This document shows, piece by piece, positions 27,605-35,393 of a DNA stretch of 64,000 nt (position 1 is the first letter of the stretch; the number at the start of each line of letters is the position of its first letter). Under the pieces are notes generated by a model, which was given only the letters and a program-made list of their open reading frames with translations, was not told where the DNA came from and did no database searches. The DNA lies in assembly GCF_003688405.1 (NCBI RefSeq), contig NZ_REFC01000012.1, forward strand, positions 744,001 through 808,000, read 5' to 3'. This stretch comes from Ulvibacter antarcticus (GTDB lineage: Bacteria > Bacteroidota > Bacteroidia > Flavobacteriales > Flavobacteriaceae). The position numbers and the translations under genes are program-made.

Positions 27605-27667
27605 GAGGTTAACCATACAGTTTTACAAGATTTTTCTAACTTTAAATTTTATTGTTTGGTTAACCAA
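27605..27667 (+). promoter_or_regulatory. operators upstream of gntR (probable autoregulation)
   Basis: A full TTGGTTAACCAA palindrome at 27656-27667 ends 20 bases before the gntR ATG, and a second core GGTTAACC at 27607-27614 lies 51 bp upstream, close to five helical turns, so both face the same side of the DNA. A -7-like TATTGTTTG touches the downstream box. The match to the boxes at 11304, 19955 and 22703 argues that the GntR protein controls its own gene. Confidence 0.75.
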
Positions 27668-27687
27668 TTATTGAAAATATAAAGACT

Positions 27688-28389
27688 ATGAAAGTCGAAA
27701 TACTTAATTCAACTGAAAAACGCACACTTCAGAAGGAAGTAATTGATAAGATTCGAAAGCTTATTAACCATAAGAATTTGGAGCCTGGAGATAAGCTACC
27801 TTCCGAACGAACGCTTTCAGAAAAATTTGAAGTTACAAGAAGTACCATTCGTGAAGCAATTCAGAAATTGGAATTCTACGGCTTGCTCAGGTCAATACCA
27901 CAGAGTGGAACTTTTGTTGCTAATATAGGAGTAGTTGCATTAAACGGAATGATTGATGACATTTTACGTCTTGAAGTTCCAGAATTTAAATCACTCGTTG
28001 AAACAAGAATTCTTTTAGAGTTAAAAACTTCAAGATTGGCGGCGATTAGAAGAACGGAAGAAGATCTTGATATTATGAAAGAAGCTCTGGAAGCATACGC
28101 TACTAAAGTTGAAAAAGGCGAACACGCTGTACAAGAAGATCTACTCTTCCATTTAGCCATCGCCAAAGCAAGTGGCAATAGTACAATGAATACATTTATG
28201 TTGATAATTACACCCGAAATAATTATAAATTTTGAAAAATATCATGTCTGCGATGCTGCCTTGGCGTACTCCGGAATTGAAGAACACCGCTTAATTTATG
28301 AAGCTATTAAGGATCAGAATCCTCAGTTGGCCAAACAAAGAATGAAGGAACATTTTAAAGAACTATACAAATATTGTTACAATGTATAA
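27688..28389 (+). CDS. GntR family transcriptional regulator, FadR subfamily (likely alginate regulator)
   Basis: A 233-residue regulator. The N-terminal winged helix (residues 13-73) contains LEPGDKLPSERTLSE and VTRSTIREAIQKLE, followed by the wing SIPQSGTFV. Residues of about 100-225 are an all-helical FCD domain; candidate metal or ligand residues include Asp in QEDLLFHLAIA, His 154-155 region and His in IEEHRLIYEAI. FCD regulators usually bind sugar acids or their derivatives, so DEH, KDG or KDPG is the likely inducer. The palindrome at its own promoter and at three operons in the locus makes it the probable local repressor. Confidence 0.9.
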   Translation: MKVEILNSTEKRTLQKEVIDKIRKLINHKNLEPGDKLPSERTLSEKFEVTRSTIREAIQKLEFYGLLRSIPQSGTFVANIGVVALNGMIDDILRLEVPEFKSLVETRILLELKTSRLAAIRRTEEDLDIMKEALEAYATKVEKGEHAVQEDLLFHLAIAKASGNSTMNTFMLIITPEIIINFEKYHVCDAALAYSGIEEHRLIYEAIKDQNPQLAKQRMKEHFKELYKYCYNV

Positions 28390-28395
28390 TTGGAA

Positions 28396-28431
28396 TGTTA
28401 GAGAATTAAGTTGCACGCTTAATTTCTAACA
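28396..28431 (+). terminator. hairpin after gntR
   Basis: TGTTAGAGAATTAAG pairs with CTTAATTTCTAACA around a TTGCACG-type loop with one bulged base. It starts six bases after the gntR stop and probably ends that transcript. A second imperfect inverted repeat, TGTGGTAGA with TCTACACA at 28464-28488, follows. Confidence 0.6.
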
Positions 28432-28604
28432 AATTAAAAAATATTGGAGGGGGGTTATATTTATGTGGTAGACTCATTTTTCTACACAAGCTTCCTATTG
28501 CCCGAATAATCAAAGAATTTTCAAACTATTACACCTGTTTGATGCCTTAACTAAATTAGGTGCAAATAATTAAAGAATTGAGTGAATTAATTTAACGAAA
28601 TATC

Positions 28605-29879
28605 ATGAAAATAAAAGGACTAAGATGGTGGATTATATCTTTAATCTGTTTAGCCACGGTTATAAATTATATTGATAGAACAGCATTTGGGGTGATGTGG
28701 CCAGAGATGGGTAAAGACCTTGGTATGGACGAATCTGACTATGCCGTTATGTTAAACGTCTTTATGGTTACCTATGCGTTAGGAAAATTTTTATCAGGAA
28801 AATTATATGATATAATTGGAACACGTATGGGCTTTACAGTATCAATTGTTGTTTGGTCTGTTGCATCTATCTTTCATGCATTCGCTAAAGGATTATTTTC
28901 ATTGACATTATTTAGAGCTCTTTTAGGTTTAGGAGAAGCTGGAAACTGGCCTGGAGCCGTTAAAAGTAATGGAGAATGGTTTCCGGTTAAACAACGGGCT
29001 ATAGCACAAGGTATATTTAATGCTGGTGCTTCATTAGGAAGCGTTATTGCACCGATTTTAATAGCTTTTTTATATGGCCATTTTGGTTGGAGATCAACTT
29101 TTATCATCATTGGAGCAATTGGTATACTTTGGGTAATTCCCTGGTTATTTATAAATAAGACTACTCCTGAATCTCATCCTTGGATTACCGAGAAAGAAAG
29201 AAATCTTATCATGAACAGTCAAATTGAGAAAGCTGCATGTGATGTAAAGAAAGGAAAAGGACTAAGTGTAGTACAAATTCTAAGTTATAAGGAATCTTGG
29301 GGAGTACTAGCCTCTAGATTTTTTATTGAGCCTATTTGGTGGCTATTTGTTGGGTGGATGCCCTTATATTTAAATTCAAAATTTGGATTCAGTATAGAAG
29401 AAATTGGTTCTACTATCTGGATATCTTATTTAGGAGGTATGGCAGGAAGTATAATTGGTGGTTGGTATTCAGGAAAATTAATGGAAACAAAATCTGTTGA
29501 TGCGGCCAGAAAGATTACAATTACCATTGGGTGTACCTTGATCTTTTTAGGCTTACTAGGCATTATATTCTTAGTAACAGAAAATAATCCAATGACATTC
29601 ATATATATAGTCGCTGTAGTTCTCTTCGGATTTCAATTCGCAATTGGGAATATCCAAACAATATCAAGTGATTTATTAAAAGGGCCATCAGTTGGTACAT
29701 TAGCAGGATTAGCAGGAAGTGTTGCGGCAGTTTCTGTAATCATAATGAACTCACTAATCCCATCTATTGCTTCTGTATCATATACACCCGCATTTATAGT
29801 AATCGCTATTCTAGCTCCAATGGCCGTGATATCAATCTTCGCGTTGATTAAAAAAATAGAGCCAGTAGAAAATAAATAA
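28605..29879 (+). CDS. MFS transporter, anion:cation symporter (ExuT-like hexuronate) type
   Basis: A 424-residue transporter with 12 predicted helices. The N-terminal INYIDRTAFGV in TM1, GKFLSGKLYDIIGTR in the TM2-3 loop and RALLGLGEAGNWPGA in TM4 are the signature of the ACS family, whose members (ExuT, GudP) move hexuronates and aldarates with protons. Here it should bring DEH, KDG or related uronates across the inner membrane. It is the first gene of the second half of the locus, ahead of an SDR and the KDG-degrading enzymes. No TTGGTTAACCAA box is seen in front of it, so it may be under a different regulator. Confidence 0.92.
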   Translation: MKIKGLRWWIISLICLATVINYIDRTAFGVMWPEMGKDLGMDESDYAVMLNVFMVTYALGKFLSGKLYDIIGTRMGFTVSIVVWSVASIFHAFAKGLFSLTLFRALLGLGEAGNWPGAVKSNGEWFPVKQRAIAQGIFNAGASLGSVIAPILIAFLYGHFGWRSTFIIIGAIGILWVIPWLFINKTTPESHPWITEKERNLIMNSQIEKAACDVKKGKGLSVVQILSYKESWGVLASRFFIEPIWWLFVGWMPLYLNSKFGFSIEEIGSTIWISYLGGMAGSIIGGWYSGKLMETKSVDAARKITITIGCTLIFLGLLGIIFLVTENNPMTFIYIVAVVLFGFQFAIGNIQTISSDLLKGPSVGTLAGLAGSVAAVSVIIMNSLIPSIASVSYTPAFIVIAILAPMAVISIFALIKKIEPVENK

Positions 29880-29920
29880 AAAGAAAACAATTATAATTCA
29901 ATAGAATAAATATAAAAAAT

Positions 29921-30685
29921 ATGAGTAAAGCAAAAGGAAAAGTAGCTGTAATAACGGGAGCAACAGGAGGAATTGGTTTTGCAGTAGCACAGCGATTAGG
30001 AAATGATGGATATACGGTAGTTTTAAATGGTATCGACAACGAAGCAGGAGCTAAAAGAATACAAGAGCTTAAGGCTGAAGGAATCACTGCAGAATATTAT
30101 GGTTTCGACGTTACAAATGAAGAAGATGTAACATCAAACATAGACGCGATTGGAAAAAAATACGGTAAAATTGATCTACTTGTTAATAACGCTGGTGGCT
30201 TAGGTGGAAGATCTAGGTTTGAAGAAATGACCACCGAGTTTTACAGATCTGTAATGGCACTGAATCTCGATTCAGTATTTTTTGCTTCTAGAACAGCAAT
30301 ACCATACCTTAAAAAGGGAGAGCACCCTTCCATTATTAATTATACTTCAAATGCAGGATGGACTGCTGGAGGTCCCGGAGCAGGAATCTATGGTACATCC
30401 AAAGCTGGTGTTCATGCAATAACCAGAGCATTAGCAAAAGATCTAGCAGAATATGGTATCAGAGTTAATGCAGTATCTCCTGGTACAATTGACACGCCAT
30501 TTCATGCGCAAATTAAAGCGACAAAGCCAGAAGTTTTTGCATCTTGGGCAAATAATATTATGTTGGGCCGTTTAGGCCAACCGGAAGATGTAGCTTCTGT
30601 TGTTTCATTTTTAGCAAGTAAAGATGCCGCTTTTATTACAGCTGAAACCATTCAAATTGGTGGAGGACAAGCGTTAGGAATTTAA
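29921..30685 (+). CDS. SDR family oxidoreductase, candidate DEH reductase
   Basis: A 254-residue classical SDR with the cofactor loop ITGATGGIGFAV at residues 11-22, NNAGG near 91, the catalytic Ser in NYTSNAG and YGTSKAG with the Tyr and Lys. The C-terminal ETIQIGGGQAL fits the family. Its place between the hexuronate transporter and kdgK makes it the better candidate for the DEH reductase that forms 2-keto-3-deoxygluconate, using NADH or NADPH; the SDR at 19077 may be a second enzyme with a different cofactor. It shares only the fold-level motifs with that paralogue. Confidence 0.87.
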   Translation: MSKAKGKVAVITGATGGIGFAVAQRLGNDGYTVVLNGIDNEAGAKRIQELKAEGITAEYYGFDVTNEEDVTSNIDAIGKKYGKIDLLVNNAGGLGGRSRFEEMTTEFYRSVMALNLDSVFFASRTAIPYLKKGEHPSIINYTSNAGWTAGGPGAGIYGTSKAGVHAITRALAKDLAEYGIRVNAVSPGTIDTPFHAQIKATKPEVFASWANNIMLGRLGQPEDVASVVSFLASKDAAFITAETIQIGGGQALGI

Positions 30686-30710
30686 AATTATAATCTAATT
30701 GTCAAGTAGT

Positions 30711-30762
30711 TTTATTATTTAACGTATCTTCTTTAAGTTTAAATTAGACATTAAATAATAAA
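30711..30762. repeat. 12-bp perfect inverted repeat between SDR and kdgK
   Basis: TTTATTATTTAA at 30711-30722 and its exact reverse complement TTAAATAATAAA at 30751-30762 lie in the 124-base gap before kdgK. It is followed by AAAGC and GCTTTTT around a six-base loop, a small terminator-like hairpin. The arms are pure A/T, so a role in RNA folding or as a protein site is possible but unproven. Confidence 0.4.
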
Positions 30763-30809
30763 GCTATTTGGCTTTTTAAAAAGTGAAGTTTAGTAATAAA
30801 ATTCAAAAA

Positions 30810-31832
30810 ATGAGTAAAGTTGTCACATTTGGCGAAATCATGTTAAGACTCTCAACAGAGCGTCATTTAAGATTTTCTCAAGCCAAAAGTTTTGCTGCTT
30901 CTTATGGTGGTGGAGAATTTAATGTAGCAGTTTCATTAGCAAATTATGGAATTCCCGTTGAATTTATAACAAGATTACCTAATAATGAAATTGGAGCCTG
31001 TGCGTTAAAAGAGATGCGTAAATTTAACGTGAAGTCTGAAAACGTAATATATGGTGGCGACCGTTTAGGTATCTATTATCTTGAAACAGGTGCTGGAACT
31101 CGTGGTAGTAATGTTGTATATGATAGAGCAAATAGTTCGATGGCAACTATTACAAAAGGAGCTATAAACTGGGAGTCTGTATTAAAAGATGTTACTTGGT
31201 TTCATTGGAGTGGTATTACTCCTGCAATTTCTGAATCTGCCGCAGAAGAATGTTTAGCAGCAATAAAAGTTGCCCATAAACTAGGTGTTACAATTTCTTC
31301 AGATTTAAATTATAGATCTAAACTTTGGCAATACGGAAAGGAGCCAGATCAAATCATGCCAGAACTTTTAAAATATAGTAATATTATTTTAGGAGATATT
31401 GACACTGCTCTATTTATGTTAGGAAAACCTAAAGTAAAGCCAAACTATCAAAATGAAAAATCATTACCTGTTATATATGATGAACTATTTAAATTATGCC
31501 CTAATTTAAAAACTGTTGCGACCACATTAAGATACTCTGTTAGCGCATCGCATCAAAGAATAGGCGGTATATTATATGATGGTAAAAACATATTCAATGC
31601 AGATGTTAAAGAAGTAACTCCTGTAGTTGATAGAGTTGGTAGTGGTGACGCGTTTATGGGTGGATTAATCTACGGAATGATAAACGATAGCAACGACAAA
31701 CAACGAGCTTTAAATATTGCAGTGGCTGCTTGCTGTTTAAAACATACTATATCTGGTGATTACAATTTAATTACCCTCAACGAAATTGAAAAACTACTAA
31801 GTGGAGACGAATCTGGTAAAGTCTCAAGATAA
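30810..31832 (+). CDS. kdgK: 2-keto-3-deoxygluconate kinase
   Basis: A 340-residue PfkB/ribokinase-family enzyme. I chose the ATG at 30810 (MSKVVTFGEIMLRLS), since the GTG at 30783 would add nine atypical residues. Family signatures are FGEIMLRLS at the N-terminus, SYGGGEFNVAVSLA near residue 37 and the PfkB motif VDRVGSGDAFMGGL with the catalytic Asp near the C-terminus. It phosphorylates KDG to KDPG with ATP. The aldolase gene follows by 11 bases, so kinase and aldolase are coupled. Confidence 0.92.
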   Translation: MSKVVTFGEIMLRLSTERHLRFSQAKSFAASYGGGEFNVAVSLANYGIPVEFITRLPNNEIGACALKEMRKFNVKSENVIYGGDRLGIYYLETGAGTRGSNVVYDRANSSMATITKGAINWESVLKDVTWFHWSGITPAISESAAEECLAAIKVAHKLGVTISSDLNYRSKLWQYGKEPDQIMPELLKYSNIILGDIDTALFMLGKPKVKPNYQNEKSLPVIYDELFKLCPNLKTVATTLRYSVSASHQRIGGILYDGKNIFNADVKEVTPVVDRVGSGDAFMGGLIYGMINDSNDKQRALNIAVAACCLKHTISGDYNLITLNEIEKLLSGDESGKVSR

Positions 31833-31843
31833 ATCACAATACA

Positions 31844-32512
31844 ATGGCACAACACTCAAGAATTAATGTTGCAAATATTATGACTAAAACGGGCTTAGTT
31901 CCGTTGTTTTATGATAGTGATATATCAATTTGCAAAAAAATATTAGATGCTTTATATAATGGTGGAGCACGATTATTAGAGTTTACTGCTAGAGGCGATT
32001 TTGCCGAAGATGTTTTTAGTGAACTAAATAAATATGCAATATCAAAATTACCTGGAATGATTCTAGGCGTTGGTTCTATAACCGATGGGGCTGCTGCATC
32101 AAGATACATGGCTTTAGGTGCCAATTTTATTGTAACTCCTGTTTTAAGAGAAGATATTGCGCTAGTCTGCAATCGTAGGAAAGTGCTATGGTCACCAGGT
32201 TGTGGATCTTTAGCCGAAATTGCAAAAGCCGAGGAATTAGGTTGCGAAATTGTAAAACTGTTTCCCGGGGGTATCTATGGTCCCGATTTTGTAAAAGCGA
32301 TAAAAGGGCCTTGTCAATGGACAAGTATTATGCCTACAGGTGGTGTATCACCTACCAAAGAAAATTTGGAAAGTTGGTTTAAGGCTGGTGTTACTTGTGT
32401 TGGTATGGGATCTAAATTAATTGTAAAGGATGCGAGCGGAAATTATGACTATAATAAAATCCGAGAACTGACAAAGTCCTCTCTTGAGATAATTGCAGAA
32501 TTAAAGAAATGA
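31844..32512 (+). CDS. eda: 2-keto-3-deoxy-6-phosphogluconate (KDPG) aldolase
   Basis: A 222-residue class I aldolase of the KDPG/KHG family. LVPLFYDSD opens the barrel, LLEFTARG contains the expected Glu, GVGSI and the FIVTPV strand follow, and the Schiff-base Lys is expected in GCEIVKLFPGG. TGGVSP and FKAGVTCVGMGSKLI form the phosphate-binding end. It splits KDPG to pyruvate and glyceraldehyde 3-phosphate, the final step of alginate breakdown. Its stop overlaps the start of the LacI-like gene by four bases (ATGA). Confidence 0.93.
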   Translation: MAQHSRINVANIMTKTGLVPLFYDSDISICKKILDALYNGGARLLEFTARGDFAEDVFSELNKYAISKLPGMILGVGSITDGAAASRYMALGANFIVTPVLREDIALVCNRRKVLWSPGCGSLAEIAKAEELGCEIVKLFPGGIYGPDFVKAIKGPCQWTSIMPTGGVSPTKENLESWFKAGVTCVGMGSKLIVKDASGNYDYNKIRELTKSSLEIIAELKK

Positions 32513-33033
32513 ACCAAAAAAATGCATCGATTAATTTAAAAGAATTGTCGCACTTAACAGGCTTTTCTATTTCCACAGTCTCAAAAGCTCTTAATAACAG
32601 GGTAGATATTAGTTTAAAAACTAAAGAAATTGTTGTGGAAGTTGCTAAGAAACACAACTATGTTCCTAATAGTTTTGCCGTTGGTTTAAGAAAAAATAAG
32701 AGTCATACAGTCGCAGTTATTCTGCCTCAGGTGAATGTGCCTTTTTATGGAAATCTGCTTTTTTATTTTCACAGAATAGCAGATTGTCTTGGGTATAGAC
32801 TTCTAGTTTTTCAATCCTTCAAAAGTGAAAAAAAGGAAATTGAATACTTAAAGAATATTGGTGATGGAAGTATCGATGGCGCAATTGTTATTACGAATAA
32901 AAAGAATAAATGCCCCTATAATCAATTCTCCGTTCCTGTTTTAACGATCCCAATTTTCGAAGCAGAAGCCGCAGAGAATCTAGAACGATTTTCTTTTAAT
33001 ACATTTGAAAAATTTCTTGTCGAGATAAATTGA
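32509..33033 (+). CDS. half-length LacI family regulator
   Basis: A 174-residue protein, half the normal LacI length of about 340. The DNA-binding part is complete: LKELSHLTGFSISTVSKALN is the helix-turn-helix, and VPNSFAVGLRKNKSHTVAVILP is the hinge leading into the effector domain. Only the first subdomain of the sugar-binding domain follows (to about residue 150); the second half is absent, and the 66 bases before the next gene hold no remnant of it. It overlaps the aldolase gene by ATGA. It may still bind DNA as a constitutive or small-ligand regulator of the second half of the locus, or be a decaying gene. Confidence 0.8.
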   Translation: MNQKNASINLKELSHLTGFSISTVSKALNNRVDISLKTKEIVVEVAKKHNYVPNSFAVGLRKNKSHTVAVILPQVNVPFYGNLLFYFHRIADCLGYRLLVFQSFKSEKKEIEYLKNIGDGSIDGAIVITNKKNKCPYNQFSVPVLTIPIFEAEAAENLERFSFNTFEKFLVEIN

Positions 33034-33099
33034 TTTTTACTTTAAAGAATTATTAAAATGTATCTATTTTTGATTCTTTAGCCGGTTTAATCCTACCAT

Positions 33100-33939
33100 A
33101 TGTTCAAAAAGTCACTGTATTACATGTTTATAAGTGCATTGGCATTTACCTTCTTAAATGTATTTGTGAAACAACTTGAACAATTTGATGTACCTCAAAT
33201 AATCTTCTTCAGATCTTCAGGATCTCTTATATTCTCGCTCGGATTTCTATTGCGCTATAACATCTCCCCACTTGGCAATAAAAAAGCTTTACTAATTCTA
33301 CGAGGACTCGCAGGTTTAATTTCATTAGGACTCTTCTTTGCAGCAATTAAAGAATTGCAATTAGGCTCAGCAGTTTCATTAAGGTACACCTCCCCTATCT
33401 TTGCGATGTTGTTTGCCTTATTCTTTCTGAAAGAAAAAATTCAACCTCTGCAATGGCTGTTTATTGGAATCGCCTTTTTTGGAGTATTACTAATGAAAGG
33501 TTTTGACAACGATTTAAATAGTCTTGGAATGCTTTTCATTCTAGGTTCTGCTATTTTCAGTGGACTGGTATTTATAATTATTCGAAAGATCGGAGACCGT
33601 GATCACCCAGTAGTAATTGTAAATTATTTTATGGTTATTGCGACCATTGTAAGTGGAATTTTCACCTTTTCAAATTGGACAACTCCTAAAGGTACAGATT
33701 GGTTTTTTTTATTGAGCCTTGGTTTGTTCGGTTACGTGGGTCAGCTTTTTATGACGAAGGCATTTCAGTCGGAACAGACGAATTTTGTGGCTCCGTTAAA
33801 ATATCTGGAGGTTATTTTTACAATGTCACTAGGTCTCATATTTTTAGATGAAAAGTATTCTATGTGGAGTTTAGCGGGTATCATTTTAGTACTCACAGGC
33901 CTAACGTTGAATACACTTTTTGTAAAAACTGGAAAGTAA
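33100..33939 (+). CDS. DMT superfamily (EamA) transporter
   Basis: A 279-residue protein with about ten helices in two EamA repeats (residues 1-135 and 145-275). Features of the family are FFRSSGSLIF near TM2, GSAVSLRYTSPIFAMLFALFFLKE-type TM4-5 residues ending in FLKEKI, and the equivalent FVAPLKYLEVIFTMSLG and FLDEKYS in the second half. Such carriers export or exchange metabolites; the substrate cannot be read. It follows the alginate locus but has its own gap and looks unrelated to it. Confidence 0.85.
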   Translation: MFKKSLYYMFISALAFTFLNVFVKQLEQFDVPQIIFFRSSGSLIFSLGFLLRYNISPLGNKKALLILRGLAGLISLGLFFAAIKELQLGSAVSLRYTSPIFAMLFALFFLKEKIQPLQWLFIGIAFFGVLLMKGFDNDLNSLGMLFILGSAIFSGLVFIIIRKIGDRDHPVVIVNYFMVIATIVSGIFTFSNWTTPKGTDWFFLLSLGLFGYVGQLFMTKAFQSEQTNFVAPLKYLEVIFTMSLGLIFLDEKYSMWSLAGIILVLTGLTLNTLFVKTGK

Positions 33940-34249
33940 AGTTTTAAACTTAACAACTACTACTTTAAAATGTAGCCATCGATTAGTAATCACAACTTTA
34001 TATCACAGCAAGAAAACTACCCATAGAAGAAATTAAAGACTAAAGATCAAAAGATTCATAATGTTTTTAAAACCACTAAGAGCAAGCCCCAAAATCTTAA
34101 AATAAACAAGCTAAACTTGGTCGCTGTATTATTATTGTAGCTCAAAGACAGATTAGGGTTAAGTAAAAACAGCGTTAGGCACATTCATTTTTTTCAACCA
34201 TTTACAATAGCCGAGCTTTTGACACAGTGATAATTCCAATTAAATTGCA
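33940..34249. other. gene-free stretch before the 101-bp repeats
   Basis: About 310 bases between the DMT transporter and the repeat array. It is AT-rich with no credible open frame, no RNA gene and no clear terminator. The phrase GAGCTTTTGACAC at 34214-34226 recurs in altered form (CTGCTTTTGACAC) at 34646-34658 after the array, so the array may have expanded within a duplicated segment. Confidence 0.4.
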
Positions 34250-34641
34250 GGATTTGCATAATCCTTATAAACCCTCATTGCAAATGGAAAATGATCGCTT
34301 TCAGCGTCCACATTTTTTATTTCCATGCGTTTACAAAAACTTAGAAAAATGGATTTACAGAATCCCAATAAACCCTCGTTGCAAATGGAAAATGATCGCT
34401 TTCAGCGTCCACATTTTTTATTTCCATGCGTTTACAAAAACTTAGAGAAATGGATTTGCAGAATCCTAATAAACCCTCATTGCAAATGGAAAATGATCGC
34501 TTTCAGCGTCCACATTTTTTATTTCCATGCGTTTACAAAAACTTAGAGAAATGGATTTGCAGAATCCTAATAAACCCTCATTGCAAATGGAAAATGATCG
34601 CTTTCAGCGTCCACATTTTTTATTTCCATGCGTTTACAAAA
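34250..34641. repeat. tandem array of a 101-bp unit (about 3.9 copies)
   Basis: Four copies of a unit start their ACCCTC mark at 34271, 34372, 34473 and 34574, a constant 101-bp step, and differ at only a few bases. Each contains a hairpin with an AAAATG/CATTTT outer stem and a CGCT-TTC-AGCG inner stem followed by a T run, so it resembles a bidirectional terminator. The array lies at the 3' side of tRNA-Pro(GGG). Overlapping open frames across it follow from the repeats and are not genes. Confidence 0.9.
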
Positions 34642-34665
34642 GCGCTGCTTTTGACACTTTTGGAA

Positions 34666-34701
34666 ATAAAAAATGACCCAGTTTCACTGGATCATTTTAC
34701 A
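34666..34701 (-). terminator. terminator of tRNA-Pro(GGG)
   Basis: Read on the minus strand, AAAATGATCCAGT pairs with ACTGGGTCATTTTT around a GAA-type loop and ends in a T run. It begins six bases beyond the tRNA 3' end, and its outer stem AAAATGA/TCATTTT resembles that of the 101-bp repeat hairpins, so the array may derive from this terminator. Confidence 0.7.
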
Positions 34702-34706
34702 TTCAG

Positions 34707-34780
34707 TCGGGATGACAGGATTTGAACCTGCGACCACTTGACCCCCAGCCAAGTACGCTACCGGACTGCGCCACATCCCG
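34707..34780 (-). tRNA. tRNA-Pro (anticodon GGG)
   Basis: The minus strand folds as a 74-base tRNA. The acceptor arms CGGGATG and CATCCCG pair, A73 is at 34707, the T arm contains GGTTCAAATCC, and the anticodon arm is CTTGG-CTGGGGG-TCAAG, giving anticodon GGG after T33. The C1-G72 pair is a proline tRNA trait. No CCA is encoded. Short pieces of its 5' end recur at least five times just upstream. Confidence 0.92.
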
Positions 34781-35312
34781 AATTACTATTATTTGCTAGA
34801 ATATAATATGACTAATTAAGTTGATCTCATTTCATATTCACTCATGTGGGGCAGCCTGTCCCGAGCTTAGCGACAAAGGAGCTATTATCGAGGGGCCACA
34901 TCCCGAATTACTATTGTTTGCAAAAATATAATATTACTAATTAAGTTAATCTAATATCCTTTTCACTTTTGTGGGGCAGCCTGTCCCGAGCATAGTTGAG
35001 GGGCCACATCCCGAATTATTATATTTTAGAATAAACCAACTGTGGTGCAGTTTACCCTGAGCATTGTGACAAAGGAGCTATTGTCGAAGGGCCACATCCC
35101 GAATTAAAATTGTTTGCAAAAATATAATATTACTAATTAAGTTAATCTAATATCCTTTTCACTTTTGTGGGGCAGCCTGTCCCGAGCATAGTTGAGGGGC
35201 CACATCCCGAATTATTATATTTTAGAATAAACCAACTGTGGTGCAGTTTACCCTGAGCATTGTGACAACGGAGCAATTGTCGAAGGGCCACATCCCGAAT
35301 TACTCTTCCAAC
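34781..35312. repeat. tandem array containing tRNA-Pro 5' ends and REP-like palindromes
   Basis: GCCACATCCC, the complement of the tRNA-Pro(GGG) 5' end, recurs at 34895, 35003, 35091, 35199 and 35287. Steps alternate 108 and 88 bp, so two exact 196-bp units run from 34895 to 35286. Between the tRNA pieces lie palindromic phrases such as GGGGCAGCCTGTCCCGAGC closed by GAGGGGCC, of the REP-like type common in flavobacteria. A divergent copy lies between the tRNA and 34895. No gene is present. Confidence 0.85.
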
Positions 35313-35393
35313 TTCCAGCTTCCAGCTTCTTTCTTCTTTCTTCTTTCTTCTAAAATCCAAATATACTATTACCAATAAAACTAGATACTAATA

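Noticed and set aside
11300-33000. Possible prophage or integrative element boundaries around the alginate locus
   Set aside because: No integrase, att-like direct repeats or tRNA gene at the left edge were seen; the locus looks like an ordinary polysaccharide utilisation locus.
34227-34725. Three overlapping open frames with nearly identical translations (about 72-99 residues)
   Set aside because: They are produced by the 101-bp tandem repeat read in successive frames; they have no family resemblance, and the last runs into the tRNA terminator.
34250-35312. Possible CRISPR array, because of regularly spaced repeats
   Set aside because: Units of 101 and 196 bp are repeated as a whole without unique spacers, they contain tRNA pieces and hairpins, and no cas gene is present.
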